Shown one piece after another: positions 24,383 through 32,281 of a DNA stretch of 64,000 nucleotides (the stretch's first letter is position 1; every line of letters starts with the position of its first letter). The position numbers and the translations under genes are program-made. The notes under the pieces were generated by a model. The model saw only the letters and a program-made list of their open reading frames with translations, was not told the DNA's origin and ran no database searches. The stretch comes from JBNPEO01 sp050490315 (GTDB lineage: Bacteria > Actinomycetota > Actinomycetes > Actinomycetales > Micrococcaceae): positions 1-64,000 of the forward strand of contig NZ_JBNPEO010000001.1 in NCBI RefSeq assembly GCF_050490315.1. The letters run 5' to 3'.

Positions 24383-25760
24383 ATTAACGGTGTATCCGGC
24401 TCGACACGCCAGGCGGTCTGCTTGGCAGGAATGAGCTGGATATGCCGGTGACACTGGATGCCGTGAAGACTGCGGACACCACTGGGAAACCGAAGGAAGA
24501 TTCGGAGGCTGAGGCCGCCCGTGAGCTGGTGAGGATGGCCCGTGAACAGGGATTGTCTCTGACTGGTCCGGACGGGCTGCTCAAACAGCTGACCAAGACG
24601 GTCATAGAGACCGCGTTGGATGAGGAGCTCACGGAGCACCTCGGTTATGAGAAGCACGACGCGGCCGGGAAAGAGACGGGCAATGCCCGCAACGGGACCC
24701 GGTCCAAGACTGTGCTGACGGAGACCACCGGGCCGGTGGGCATCGACGTTCCGCGGGACCGGGCGGGCACGTTTGAGCCGGTCATTGTCCGGAAGCGCCA
24801 GCGCCGGCTGAATGGGGTGGACGAGATGGTCCTCTCGCTGTACGCGAAGGGCCTGACAACAGGCGAGATCAGTGCGCACTTCGCCGAGATCTACGGGGCT
24901 TCCGTTTCCAAGGAGACCATCTCGCGGATCACGGACAGGGTCCTCGAGGAGATGAACGAGTGGCAGAACCGGCCGCTTGATGAGGTCTACGCGGCGATCT
25001 TCATCGACGCCATTGTGGTCAAGATCCGCGATGGTCAGGTCGCCAACCGGCCGATCTACGCCGCCATTGGCGTCACCCTGGACGGGGAGAAGGACATTCT
25101 GGGCCTGTGGGCCGGGACCGGCGGCGAGGGCGCGAAGTTCTGGATGAGCGTTCTCACTGACATCAAGAACCGTGGTGTGAAAGACAGCTTCTTCCTGGTC
25201 TGCGACGGACTCAAGGGCCTGCCGGAAGTGGTGGGCAATGTCTGGCCGCTGACGACGGTGCAGACCTGCATCATCCACCTGATCCGCAACACCTTCCGAC
25301 TGGCCTCGAAAAAGGACTGGGACGCGCTCAAACGCGATGTGAAGCCCATCTACACAGCCCCGAACGCCGCGGCCGCCCGGACGGCACTCGAGGAGCTCAC
25401 GGAGCGGTGGGGCAGGAAATACGGGGCGATCGTCCGGCTCTGGGAGAACGCGTGGGAAGAGTTCATCCCGTTCCTGGACTACGACGTGGAAATCCGGCGC
25501 GTGATCTGCTCGACCAACGCCATCGAATCGCTCAACGCCCGGTACCGGCGGGCCGTGAAGGCACGCGGTCATTTCCCAACCGAGCAGGCCGCGCTAAAGT
25601 GCCTGTATCTCGTCACCAGATCCCTCGATCCGACCGGTGCCGGCAGGACCCGATGGGCCGTGCGTTGGAAGCCCGCTTTGAACGCCTTCGCCATCACCTT
25701 CAGCGACCGATTCCCGGCAGCTGAAAACTACTAAAGGAAACCGCCGGATACACCGTTAAT
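24383..25760 (+). mobile_element. IS256-family insertion sequence, intact
   Basis: Eighteen-base terminal inverted repeats, ATTAACGGTGTATCCGGC at 24383-24400 and its complement at 25743-25760, enclose one complete transposase gene (about 1.38 kb, normal for IS256). The adjoining eight bases differ on the two sides (AATGTGGA and GAGATAGT), so no target duplication is visible. That suggests rearrangement after insertion. Confidence 0.88.
24442..25734 (+). CDS. IS256-family transposase (mutator type)
   Basis: A 430-residue DDE transposase. The N-terminal region carries LLKQLTKTVIETALDEELTEHLGYEKHD, followed by NARNGTRSKTVLTETTGPVGIDVPRDR. The catalytic core contains AIFIDAIVVKIRDGQVANRPIYAAIGVTLDG (first Asp), FFLVCDGLKGLPEVVGNVWPLTTVQTCIIHLIRN (second Asp and conserved CxxH), and RVICSTNAIESLNARYRRAVKARGHFPTEQAALKCLYL (Glu). 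Length is standard with no frameshift. It sits inside intact terminal repeats and is probably functional. Confidence 0.96.
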   Translation: MPVTLDAVKTADTTGKPKEDSEAEAARELVRMAREQGLSLTGPDGLLKQLTKTVIETALDEELTEHLGYEKHDAAGKETGNARNGTRSKTVLTETTGPVGIDVPRDRAGTFEPVIVRKRQRRLNGVDEMVLSLYAKGLTTGEISAHFAEIYGASVSKETISRITDRVLEEMNEWQNRPLDEVYAAIFIDAIVVKIRDGQVANRPIYAAIGVTLDGEKDILGLWAGTGGEGAKFWMSVLTDIKNRGVKDSFFLVCDGLKGLPEVVGNVWPLTTVQTCIIHLIRNTFRLASKKDWDALKRDVKPIYTAPNAAAARTALEELTERWGRKYGAIVRLWENAWEEFIPFLDYDVEIRRVICSTNAIESLNARYRRAVKARGHFPTEQAALKCLYLVTRSLDPTGAGRTRWAVRWKPALNAFAITFSDRFPAAENY

Positions 25761-25774
25761 GAGATAGTCCCGGC

Positions 25775-25890
25775 GGTTTCAGCCCGGCGAGGAGAATCAC
25801 GAGGCAAGGCCCCTGAGCTCGCCGCCGGGATCCTGAGCCTGTCCTGAAAAACGGGCAACACCATTGGCACTTAGGACATTCATCGTGCAG
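25775..25890 (+). repeat. 116-bp direct repeat, copy 2
   Basis: Second copy of 24045-24160, 14 bases after the right end of the IS256 element. Its downstream neighbour is the presumed transposon leader of the resolvase gene, so this may be the original location of the repeat. It contains TGTCCTGAAAAACGGGCAAC followed by a GGCACTTAGGACA, which recalls a Tn3-type end but is not proven to be one. Confidence 0.9.
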
Positions 25891-26040
25891 GCGCTGGCAT
25901 AGACACGCTCCCCCGTGAACGAGCATTCCGCTCCACCTCGGCCAAGCGCGTCAGCATCTTCAGGTCTCTCTTGATGACGATGCCATCCTCATGCCCCGAC
26001 TTGCCCCGCAACTTCCGGAAGCGGAGGTACTTACAGAACA

Positions 26041-26175
26041 CAGCCGTAACGGTAACGATCGTTCGCAAGACACTCCAAGTGGAGTTCGAAGAGGCGCGGA
26101 AGTACGGGGCCTCATTTGTAATGCTTCGCGTGTACTCTCCTATGTAACGCCCATCCGGGTTACTGATACGTTTTG
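26041..26175 (+). promoter_or_regulatory. Probable resolution (res) site region
   Basis: Tn3-family res sites lie just upstream of the resolvase gene. This stretch contains short inverted pairs suited to recombinase dimers, e.g. GTAAC (26144-26148) with GTTAC (26159-26163), and a GTAACGGTAACGATCGTT block near 26045-26065. Sub-site boundaries cannot be fixed by eye. Confidence 0.35.
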
Positions 26176-26178
26176 GGA

Positions 26179-26751
26179 ATGCGAATCGGATACGGGCGGG
26201 TTTCAACCCATGACCAGCACCCCGAAGCCCAGCACGACGCCCTGACAGCGGCCGACTGCGAGCAGATCTTCATTGATACGGCCTCCGGAAAACTCGCCCG
26301 CAGACCCGAACTCGACAAAGCGCTGCTCTCGACCAACCGGGCGGGTGATCAGCTTGTCGTCACCAAACTCGACCGGCTCGGCCGGTCGTTGGAGAACCTT
26401 ATCGAGCTCTCCAACACGCTGCAGGTGCGCGGCGTGGACCTGGTCGTCCTGGACCAGGGCATCGACACCTCCACCGCCATCGGCCGGATGTTTTTCCAGA
26501 TCCTCGGCTCGATCGCCGAGTTCGAACACGCCCTGATGTCCGAACGAACCCGCGACGGCCTCGCCGCTGCCCGTGCTCGCGGCCGGACCGGCGGCCAGAA
26601 ACCCAAGCTCGGCCCGCGCCAGGTCAGGCTGGCCCGGGAAATGTATGAAGAGAAGGGCCCCGACGGGAAGCGGGCCCACACGGTCGAGCACATCGCCCAG
26701 GAGTTCGGCGTCACCCGGCCCACAATCTACCGGCACCTCGCCAAACCATGA
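26179..26751 (+). CDS. tnpR: Tn3-family serine resolvase
   Basis: A 190-residue serine recombinase that would resolve cointegrates at res. The catalytic N-terminus MRIGYGRVSTHDQHPEAQ contains the active-site Ser. Further marks are GDQLVVTKLDRLGRSLENLI (about 55-74) and the long E-helix region IAEFEHALMSERTRDGLAAARARGR. A C-terminal helix-turn-helix (TVEHIAQEFGVTRPTIYRHL) binds res. The start is the ATG at 26179; a TTG six bases upstream is also open. It is 78 bases upstream of the transposase in the same direction. Confidence 0.95.
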   Translation: MRIGYGRVSTHDQHPEAQHDALTAADCEQIFIDTASGKLARRPELDKALLSTNRAGDQLVVTKLDRLGRSLENLIELSNTLQVRGVDLVVLDQGIDTSTAIGRMFFQILGSIAEFEHALMSERTRDGLAAARARGRTGGQKPKLGPRQVRLAREMYEEKGPDGKRAHTVEHIAQEFGVTRPTIYRHLAKP

Positions 26752-26829
26752 ACGACGGGCCTTGCGCGCCACAGCAGAACGACGGCATGCCTGTGAGGCC
26801 CGGCCGTTTAGTAGATAAGGACTTCTGAC

Positions 26830-29796
26830 GTGGCTCTGCGCTCTTTACTCACACCTGCAGAGCGTAGCCAGATCGTGGCAATACCCACACGAGCAGAGGA
26901 CCTTGCAGCCCACTACACGCTCAGTGATGCTGATATGTCGTTGATCCGCCAGCGTCGCGGAGACACGAACAGGCTGGGCTTCGCCGCCCAGCTGGCTCTG
27001 CTGCGTCACCCAGGGATCGCGCTGGCCGAAGACACCGAGGTCCCGCCTGAACTGCTTTCTTGGCTGGCCTCCCGCTTGGTCGTCCCCGCCGATGCATGGA
27101 CAGACTACGGGGAACGCGAGGAAACGCGGCAAGAACACGGAAGAGAGATCCGCGCGTATCTGGGGATGTCTTCGTTTGGCATCGCGGATTTCCGCCAGCT
27201 CGTGGAGCACGTTGCCGGCGTGGCTGCCCAAACAGACATGGGCCTGCTCCTGGTTGAAAGCGCGCGAGACTTCCTCCATGCAAAGAAGATCGCTCTGCCT
27301 GGCGTCAGCGTCATTGAACGGGCCTGCGCCCAGGCCCTGACCAAGGCGAACCGGAACATTTACGCCACCGTGTGTGAGCAGCTGTCCGTGGACCACTGCA
27401 AACGACTGGACGGGCTGCTTCTCCGTCGCCCTGAGAGTTCATCGACCGAAATCGGCTGGCTGCGGCAGGCACCCCTGCGCGCCAACGCACGCGCGATGAA
27501 CGAGCACATCGACCGGCTCACTACCTGGCGTGCCCTTGATCTCCCGTGGCCAGCGAGCCGGCTGGTTCACCGGAACAGGTTGCTGAAGCTTGCCCGTGAG
27601 GGTGCCTCCATGACCGCGGCCGATCTGTCCAAGTTCGAACCCGCACGCCGGTACGCGACCCTCTTTGCCATGGCAGTGGAAAGCATGGCAACGGTCACCG
27701 ACGAAATTATCGATCTGCACGATCGCATCATTGGCCGGCTTATCCGGACCGCGCAGAACAAACAAAACCAGCACACGCTGGCGTCCCGCTCCACCGTCAC
27801 AGCCATGATGCGTATGCACTCACGGCTCGGTGATGCCCTCTTCGCGGCAAAGGAAAACGGTGAAGATCCCTTCGCCGCGATCGAAACAGCTATCGGCTGG
27901 GAATCCCTGGCCGAAAGCATCGCTCAGGCCAAGGAAATGACCAGGCCGGCCTTCGAAGATCACCTGGCCCTCGTCAGCGCACACTTCACCACGCTGCGCC
28001 GCTACACCCCGGCGTTCCTTGGCGTCCTTGACCTCCACGCCGCACCGGCGGCACAAGACCTCCTGGCCGCGATCAACGTCATCCGCACCCTGAACACCAC
28101 CGGCGCCCGAAGGATCCCGGACGATGCACCGGTCTCTTTCATCAGGCCCCGATGGAAACCGCTGGTCTTCACCGACGACGGCTTCCACCGGGGCTTTTAC
28201 GAGTTCTGCGCCCTCACGGAACTGAAGAATGCGCTGCGTTCCGGAGACATGTGGGTCACCGGATCACGCCAATTCCGCGACTTCGACGACTACCTTCTTG
28301 CCCGTCCCGACTACACGGTCATGAAAACTGCCGGGAAGCTGCCTCTGATCACGACAGACGGCGGCGAACACTATCTCCAGGACCGCCTGGCCCTGCTCAG
28401 CGAACAGCTGCACCAGGTCAACAGGCTTGCGTCCCGCGACGAACTGCCCGGGGTACTGGTCACGGACAAGGGCGTGAAAATCACCCCGCTCGAGACGATC
28501 GTCCCCGCGCACGCCCAACCACTGATCGACCAGGCCAGTGCCATGTTCCCGCGGATCCGCATCACCGACCTGCTGATGGAAGTGGATACATGGACCGGAT
28601 TCACCCGCCACTTCACCAGCCTTAAATCCGGCCAACCTTCCAAGGACAGGCAGCTCCTGCTCACCGCGATCCTCGCGGACGGAATCAACCTGGGACTGAC
28701 CAAGATGGCAGAGTCTTGCACCGGCGTCACCTACGCCCAGCTGGACCGCCACCAGGCGGCGTACATCCGGGATGAAACCTACAGCGCCGCGCTGGCGGAA
28801 CTGGTGAACACCCAGCACGGTCACCCCTTCGCCGCGCAATGGGGCGACGGGACCACCTCGTCCTCTGACGGGCAGCGTTTCCGGGCCGGCAGCAAAGCCG
28901 AATCCACCGGGCATGTGAACCCCAAATACGGTGCCGAGCCGGGCCGGCTCGTCTATACGCACGTCTCGGACCAGTACTCGCCCTTCCACAGCCAACTCAT
29001 CAACGTCGGGGACCGCGACGCGACCTATGTCCTGGACGGGCTGCTCTACCATGAGTCCGACCTGGCGATCCAGGAGCACTACACCGACACGGCTGGATTC
29101 ACCGACCATCTCTTCGCCCTCATGCACCTGCTCGGCTACCGGTTTGCGCCACGGATCCGCAATATCGGCGACACCCGCCTTTACACACCCACGAACGATC
29201 CGGGACTCTCTGGCTTGGCGCCGCTGATCGGCGGAACGATCAACACGACAACGATCGCCTTGCACTGGGACGAGATCCTACGCCTTGCAACGTCCATCAA
29301 AACCGGCACCGTGACTGCGTCCCTCATGATGCGCAAACTTGGCGCCTACCCCCGCCAGAACGGACTCGCCCTCGCCCTACGGGAACTGGGCAGACTCGAA
29401 CGGACGCTGTTCCTGCTGGACTGGCTCCAAGATCCCGGCCTGCGCCGCAAGGTCACCGCCGGCCTGAACAAGGGCGAGGCCCGGAACACCCTCGCCCGGG
29501 CCGTGTTCTTCAACCGGCTCGGCGAAATCCGCGACCGCTCCTTCGAGCAGCAGCGCTACCGTGCCAGCGGACTGAACCTTCTCACCGCAGCCATCGTTCT
29601 CTGGAACACGGTCTACCTTGACCGCACCGTCTCCACCCTGGCCAGCAACGGCGGTGATATTGACCCGGACCTCCTGCGGTTCCTCTCACCCCTGGGCTGG
29701 GAACACATCAACCTCACCGGCGACTACACCTGGCCGCACGCCAACCACATCAAACCCGGCAAATACAGGCCACTACGACGCCCGGCAAAACCTTAG
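26830..29796 (+). CDS. tnpA: Tn3-family transposase TnpA
   Basis: A full-length 988-residue DDE transposase with a GTG start. The N-terminus (LLTPAERSQIVAIPTRAEDLAAHYTLSDADMSLIRQRRGDTNRLGFAAQLALLRHPG) is the standard Tn3 beginning with the DUF4158 domain. The catalytic part includes EVDTWTGFTRHFTSLKSG, QWGDGTTSSSDGQRF (first Asp), YTHVSDQYSPFHSQLINVGDRDATYVLDGLLYHESDL, TDTAGFTDHLFALMHLLGYRFAPRIRNI (second Asp), and LNKGEARNTLARAVFFNRLGEIRDRS (Glu). The stop codon lies inside the right terminal repeat. It is paired with the resolvase upstream. Confidence 0.97.
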   Translation: MALRSLLTPAERSQIVAIPTRAEDLAAHYTLSDADMSLIRQRRGDTNRLGFAAQLALLRHPGIALAEDTEVPPELLSWLASRLVVPADAWTDYGEREETRQEHGREIRAYLGMSSFGIADFRQLVEHVAGVAAQTDMGLLLVESARDFLHAKKIALPGVSVIERACAQALTKANRNIYATVCEQLSVDHCKRLDGLLLRRPESSSTEIGWLRQAPLRANARAMNEHIDRLTTWRALDLPWPASRLVHRNRLLKLAREGASMTAADLSKFEPARRYATLFAMAVESMATVTDEIIDLHDRIIGRLIRTAQNKQNQHTLASRSTVTAMMRMHSRLGDALFAAKENGEDPFAAIETAIGWESLAESIAQAKEMTRPAFEDHLALVSAHFTTLRRYTPAFLGVLDLHAAPAAQDLLAAINVIRTLNTTGARRIPDDAPVSFIRPRWKPLVFTDDGFHRGFYEFCALTELKNALRSGDMWVTGSRQFRDFDDYLLARPDYTVMKTAGKLPLITTDGGEHYLQDRLALLSEQLHQVNRLASRDELPGVLVTDKGVKITPLETIVPAHAQPLIDQASAMFPRIRITDLLMEVDTWTGFTRHFTSLKSGQPSKDRQLLLTAILADGINLGLTKMAESCTGVTYAQLDRHQAAYIRDETYSAALAELVNTQHGHPFAAQWGDGTTSSSDGQRFRAGSKAESTGHVNPKYGAEPGRLVYTHVSDQYSPFHSQLINVGDRDATYVLDGLLYHESDLAIQEHYTDTAGFTDHLFALMHLLGYRFAPRIRNIGDTRLYTPTNDPGLSGLAPLIGGTINTTTIALHWDEILRLATSIKTGTVTASLMMRKLGAYPRQNGLALALRELGRLERTLFLLDWLQDPGLRRKVTAGLNKGEARNTLARAVFFNRLGEIRDRSFEQQRYRASGLNLLTAAIVLWNTVYLDRTVSTLASNGGDIDPDLLRFLSPLGWEHINLTGDYTWPHANHIKPGKYRPLRRPAKP

Positions 29797-29829
29797 CGTC
29801 GGATATTTCACTTTTTCACAAGCCACCCC
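29792..29829 (+). repeat. Right terminal inverted repeat of the Tn3-family transposon
   Basis: Read inward from 29829 it starts GGGGTGGCTTGTGAAAAAGT and ends ATCCGACGCTAAG at 29792. The GGGG start, central GAAAA/GAAA and terminal ACGCTAAG match Tn3-family ends, and the length is 38. I found no matching left copy upstream of the resolvase. Confidence 0.8.
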
Positions 29830-29901
29830 TTGTTACCCGTGGACGTTATGCGACTACTGCGCTACTGGATTGCGACTGTTTTGATACCACCGCGATACCG
29901 T

Positions 29902-30198
29902 CTATTTCCGGGTTCGGGCTGCGCGTCGTCGTTCCAGCTCGGGCCAGATGATCGATTCAAGGAGCTTTTGCTGGCTGCGCCTATCGGCTTCAGCCTCTTC
30001 TTTGAGCAGCTGCTTCTGGTAGTCGTTGAACCGGAACAGGATGCCCTGCGGGCCAACAGGCGCATTCGGGTCCAGGGAAGGCGCCTGCACCTCCGGCGCG
30101 TAGCCACCACGACCGAATTCCTCGGCCTTCTTCGCTATGACGTCCTCGTCAGCCGTCGCGGGGGACGTCGATTGTGCGGCGCGCTTCTTTATAGCCAT
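29902..30198 (-). CDS. Plasmid partition protein, ParG/RHH-like centromere binder
   Basis: A 98-residue protein with a basic, flexible N-terminus (MAIKKRAAQSTSPATADEDV) and a C-terminal ribbon-helix-helix-like block ILFRFNDYQKQLLKEEAEADRRSQQKLLESIIWPELERR. This plan is that of small centromere-binding partners of ParA. Its start overlaps the parA stop by 10 bases, as in par operons. It probably binds the palindromic repeats upstream of parA and represses the operon (inference). Confidence 0.75.
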   Translation of the reverse strand: MAIKKRAAQSTSPATADEDVIAKKAEEFGRGGYAPEVQAPSLDPNAPVGPQGILFRFNDYQKQLLKEEAEADRRSQQKLLESIIWPELERRRAARTRK

Positions 30199-30833
30199 CC
30201 TTGGATCTCCTTTACCAGTACCTGAACTTCTGCTTTTGCCTTAGCATTCCCCAGCTCGATGACCCCTCGGCCTGTCGGGATGCTGTCGCGGTAGGCCTTC
30301 CTGATCTTCAGCGCAGCATCAATGAGTGGGAGCTGTGGGTAATCCCTTAGGTACTCCTTTGCTTCATCCTGTTCCGTGGCGTTCGAGTCCGTGGGGACTT
30401 GTGTCAGGAGGACGAATGCTTTGAGTTTGGGGTTCAGATCCCGAGCGACTTCGATCAGTCCGGCCAAGCCGGGTAGGGTGTCCAGATCGAACTGGGACGG
30501 TCGGGTAGGAATGACCATCAGGTCTGCCACGGTCATGGCTGTGCGCATTTCCTGGCTGTCATGGCCGGGGGCGTCAACGATTACGTAGTCGTACCGGGCA
30601 GCGAGGTCCTTCAGGGCCTCGCGAACATTCCCGGTCTTTTGGATGGCGTGGACGCGGGGGAGTGAGTCGTCTTGGGCGCGGTCTTGCGCCCATGTGGAGG
30701 ATGACTCGGTGCTTTTATCGCAGTCTGCAATCAGGACATCGTGGCCCAAGCGGGCAAGTTCGGCTGCGACATTGACTGTTGTCGTTGTTTTGCCTGTCCC
30801 GCCTTTCTGGCAAGCGACAAGGATTACTGGCAT
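30189..30833 (-). CDS. parA: ParA-family partition ATPase
   Basis: A 214-residue Walker ATPase that positions plasmids or integrated elements. The deviant Walker A is CQKGGTGKTTTTVNVAAELA at about residues 8-27. The switch/Walker B region is YDYVIVDAPGHDSQEMRTAM at about 80, and LMVIPTRPSQFDLDTL follows. There is no N-terminal DNA-binding extension, so it is the short type Ib form that works with a small RHH partner, here the overlapping downstream gene. No replication initiator gene accompanies it in the window, so this is a par module carried on an island or left from a plasmid. Confidence 0.93.
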   Translation of the reverse strand: MPVILVACQKGGTGKTTTTVNVAAELARLGHDVLIADCDKSTESSSTWAQDRAQDDSLPRVHAIQKTGNVREALKDLAARYDYVIVDAPGHDSQEMRTAMTVADLMVIPTRPSQFDLDTLPGLAGLIEVARDLNPKLKAFVLLTQVPTDSNATEQDEAKEYLRDYPQLPLIDAALKIRKAYRDSIPTGRGVIELGNAKAKAEVQVLVKEIQGWL

Positions 30834-30901
30834 GTCTTCCTCTCCAAGAGATTGAATGCTACTGCCCTGATATCAAGGCGATCTGGTTTTAGTCACGTGA
30901 C

Positions 30902-30968
30902 GATACTGCAACAGTATAATTTCGGAACTGTTTTGATACTAGCATCAAAACAGTATCACCATGATACT
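30902..30968. promoter_or_regulatory. Centromere/operator-like repeats upstream of parA
   Basis: ACTGTTTTGAT (30927-30937) and ATCAAAACAGT (30944-30954) form a perfect 11-bp inverted repeat with a six-base spacer. Four GATACT half-sites in both orientations (30902, 30935, 30953 inverted, 30963) and a near match at 30913 surround it. A lone copy of ACTGTTTTGATAC lies on the other side of the operon at 29875-29887. The stretch is AT-rich against its surroundings and starts 69 bases upstream of parA. Confidence 0.65.
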
Positions 30969-31237
30969 AGTTAGGGGCCGGCTATGTCCCGGCTAAAAAA
31001 CCCATCCCAAGACAAATGGGAGAGACGGACGCATGAGGCGTGGATGCTTCTATGATCCGTCAACCCGGCGGTGAAGTTATGTAGTGACGCTGGATGCGAT
31101 AACGGGGCTCCGCCCCGGGAACTCGGACAGCGAAGGAGGCTCGGTGATGGCTTGTTCCGGTTAAGTTCCCGTGCGTGGTCCATTGCCTGCTGGCCGGCCT
31201 GAACGAGTTGTTGGCGGTGTTCTGTGCTGCGGTACCA

Positions 31238-31284
31238 GTAGAGAAGCAGCCCTCCGGTGAGAGTCCGTCGGGCTGCTTCTCTAC
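31238..31284 (-). terminator. Strong hairpin after the EamA gene
   Basis: GTAGAGAAGCAGCCC and GGGCTGCTTCTCTAC pair perfectly over 15 bases with a 17-base loop, starting 32 bases past the EamA stop. There is no clear U run, but position and stem strength suggest it ends the three-gene operon. The remaining 30969-31237 interval shows no gene I can support. Confidence 0.55.
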
Positions 31285-31315
31285 TCATTCAGTTGTCCCC
31301 TGGGGGTTGTATTAA

Positions 31316-32281
31316 CTATGCCGTCGGGGTGCGGATCTCTTCAGGTTCACGGGAGGCAACGGAGGCAGTAGGCGGAGCCTTGAGTTCCAGGCGCTGCCCC
31401 CACATTGTTCCAGCAAGCACAAGCACAACACCGAAGATTCCGATTGGGCCTAGGACGTCGCCTGCCAGCGTAACGCCGATGATTGCTGCCCAAACCGGTT
31501 CAGTTCCAAGCAAGAGACTCACTCTAGTCGGGGAGGTCTTGCGAACCGCCCACATTTGAATAAAGAACGGGAAAACGGTGCATACGATCACCAGATACGC
31601 CATCTGGAGTGCCGCGGACCAGTCCATGCCTCCTGTATAGGCCGGAACCGGCATGCCCCAGAGGCTGGACAGGATGAGGAACACCAGTGCGCAGGTGGCC
31701 ATCTGGACGAAGGTCAGATTTAGCGAATCAATGCTGCGTCCTGCCGAGAGCCTGTGCATCCCCGTCACATGGACCGCACGTGCCACTGCGGCCAGCAGGA
31801 TTAGCAGATCGCCGAACCCGAAGGATGCTGCGGCACCGCCCGTAGCGAGGAAGTAGACCCCAGCAACCGCGATCACCGCGGCCAGGTAAAACAGCCGGCT
31901 GAGCTTCCGCTTTCCGACCAACGTTTCCAGTACTGGGGTCATCACGATGGTGAGGCTGATGATGAGCCCGGCGTTGGTCGCGCTGGTTGCGGCAATGCCG
32001 AAGGTTTCGAACGTAAAGACGGTGGACAGCAACAGGCCGAGGATACAGCCGATCGCTGCCTCCGTCTTCTGTAGCCGCTTGCGCATCAAGACGAGAATCA
32101 GGCCCAGCGCGGCGGCGGTCAGCGTCATCCTGACGCCAAGAACCGCCAGCACGGTGTCCTGACTGACCAGTTCCTTGGCAACCCAGTAAGTCGAGCCCCA
32201 AGCCACAGCGACGGCAAGCAGCAAAGCATCGACAACCGAGGCCCGCTTGGCCGCGGACCGGAGAGAAGTTGGATCAGACAC
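31316..32281 (-). CDS. EamA/DMT-family exporter
   Basis: A 321-residue transporter with ten predicted membrane helices and the duplicated EamA fold: ALLLAVAVAWGSTYWVAKELV opens the first repeat and DLLILLAAVARAVHVTGMHRL opens the second. Members export amino acids and small metabolites. The GTG start at 32281 overlaps the end of the ArgG-like gene by eight bases, so it is translationally linked to it. I infer export of the operon's product. It is the last gene, followed by the strong hairpin. Confidence 0.88.
   Translation of the reverse strand: MSDPTSLRSAAKRASVVDALLLAVAVAWGSTYWVAKELVSQDTVLAVLGVRMTLTAAALGLILVLMRKRLQKTEAAIGCILGLLLSTVFTFETFGIAATSATNAGLIISLTIVMTPVLETLVGKRKLSRLFYLAAVIAVAGVYFLATGGAAASFGFGDLLILLAAVARAVHVTGMHRLSAGRSIDSLNLTFVQMATCALVFLILSSLWGMPVPAYTGGMDWSAALQMAYLVIVCTVFPFFIQMWAVRKTSPTRVSLLLGTEPVWAAIIGVTLAGDVLGPIGIFGVVLVLAGTMWGQRLELKAPPTASVASREPEEIRTPTA

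Noticed and set aside
25880..26206. 108-codon minus-strand open frame upstream of the resolvase
   Set aside because: It overlaps the 116-bp repeat and the presumed res region and matches no family; the position is better explained by the transposon's control sequences.
30983..31007. GCCGG/CCGGC hairpin followed by an A run as a terminator
   Set aside because: The A run follows on the plus strand, so neither strand has a stem followed by a U tract.
30971..31288. 105-codon minus-strand open frame between parA and the EamA gene
   Set aside because: Its N-terminus lies inside the strong 15-bp hairpin, and it has no ribosome site or recognisable domain. The start (LLYWYRSTEHRQQLVQAG) is coding-like, so it could be a decayed plasmid gene, but I could not support it.
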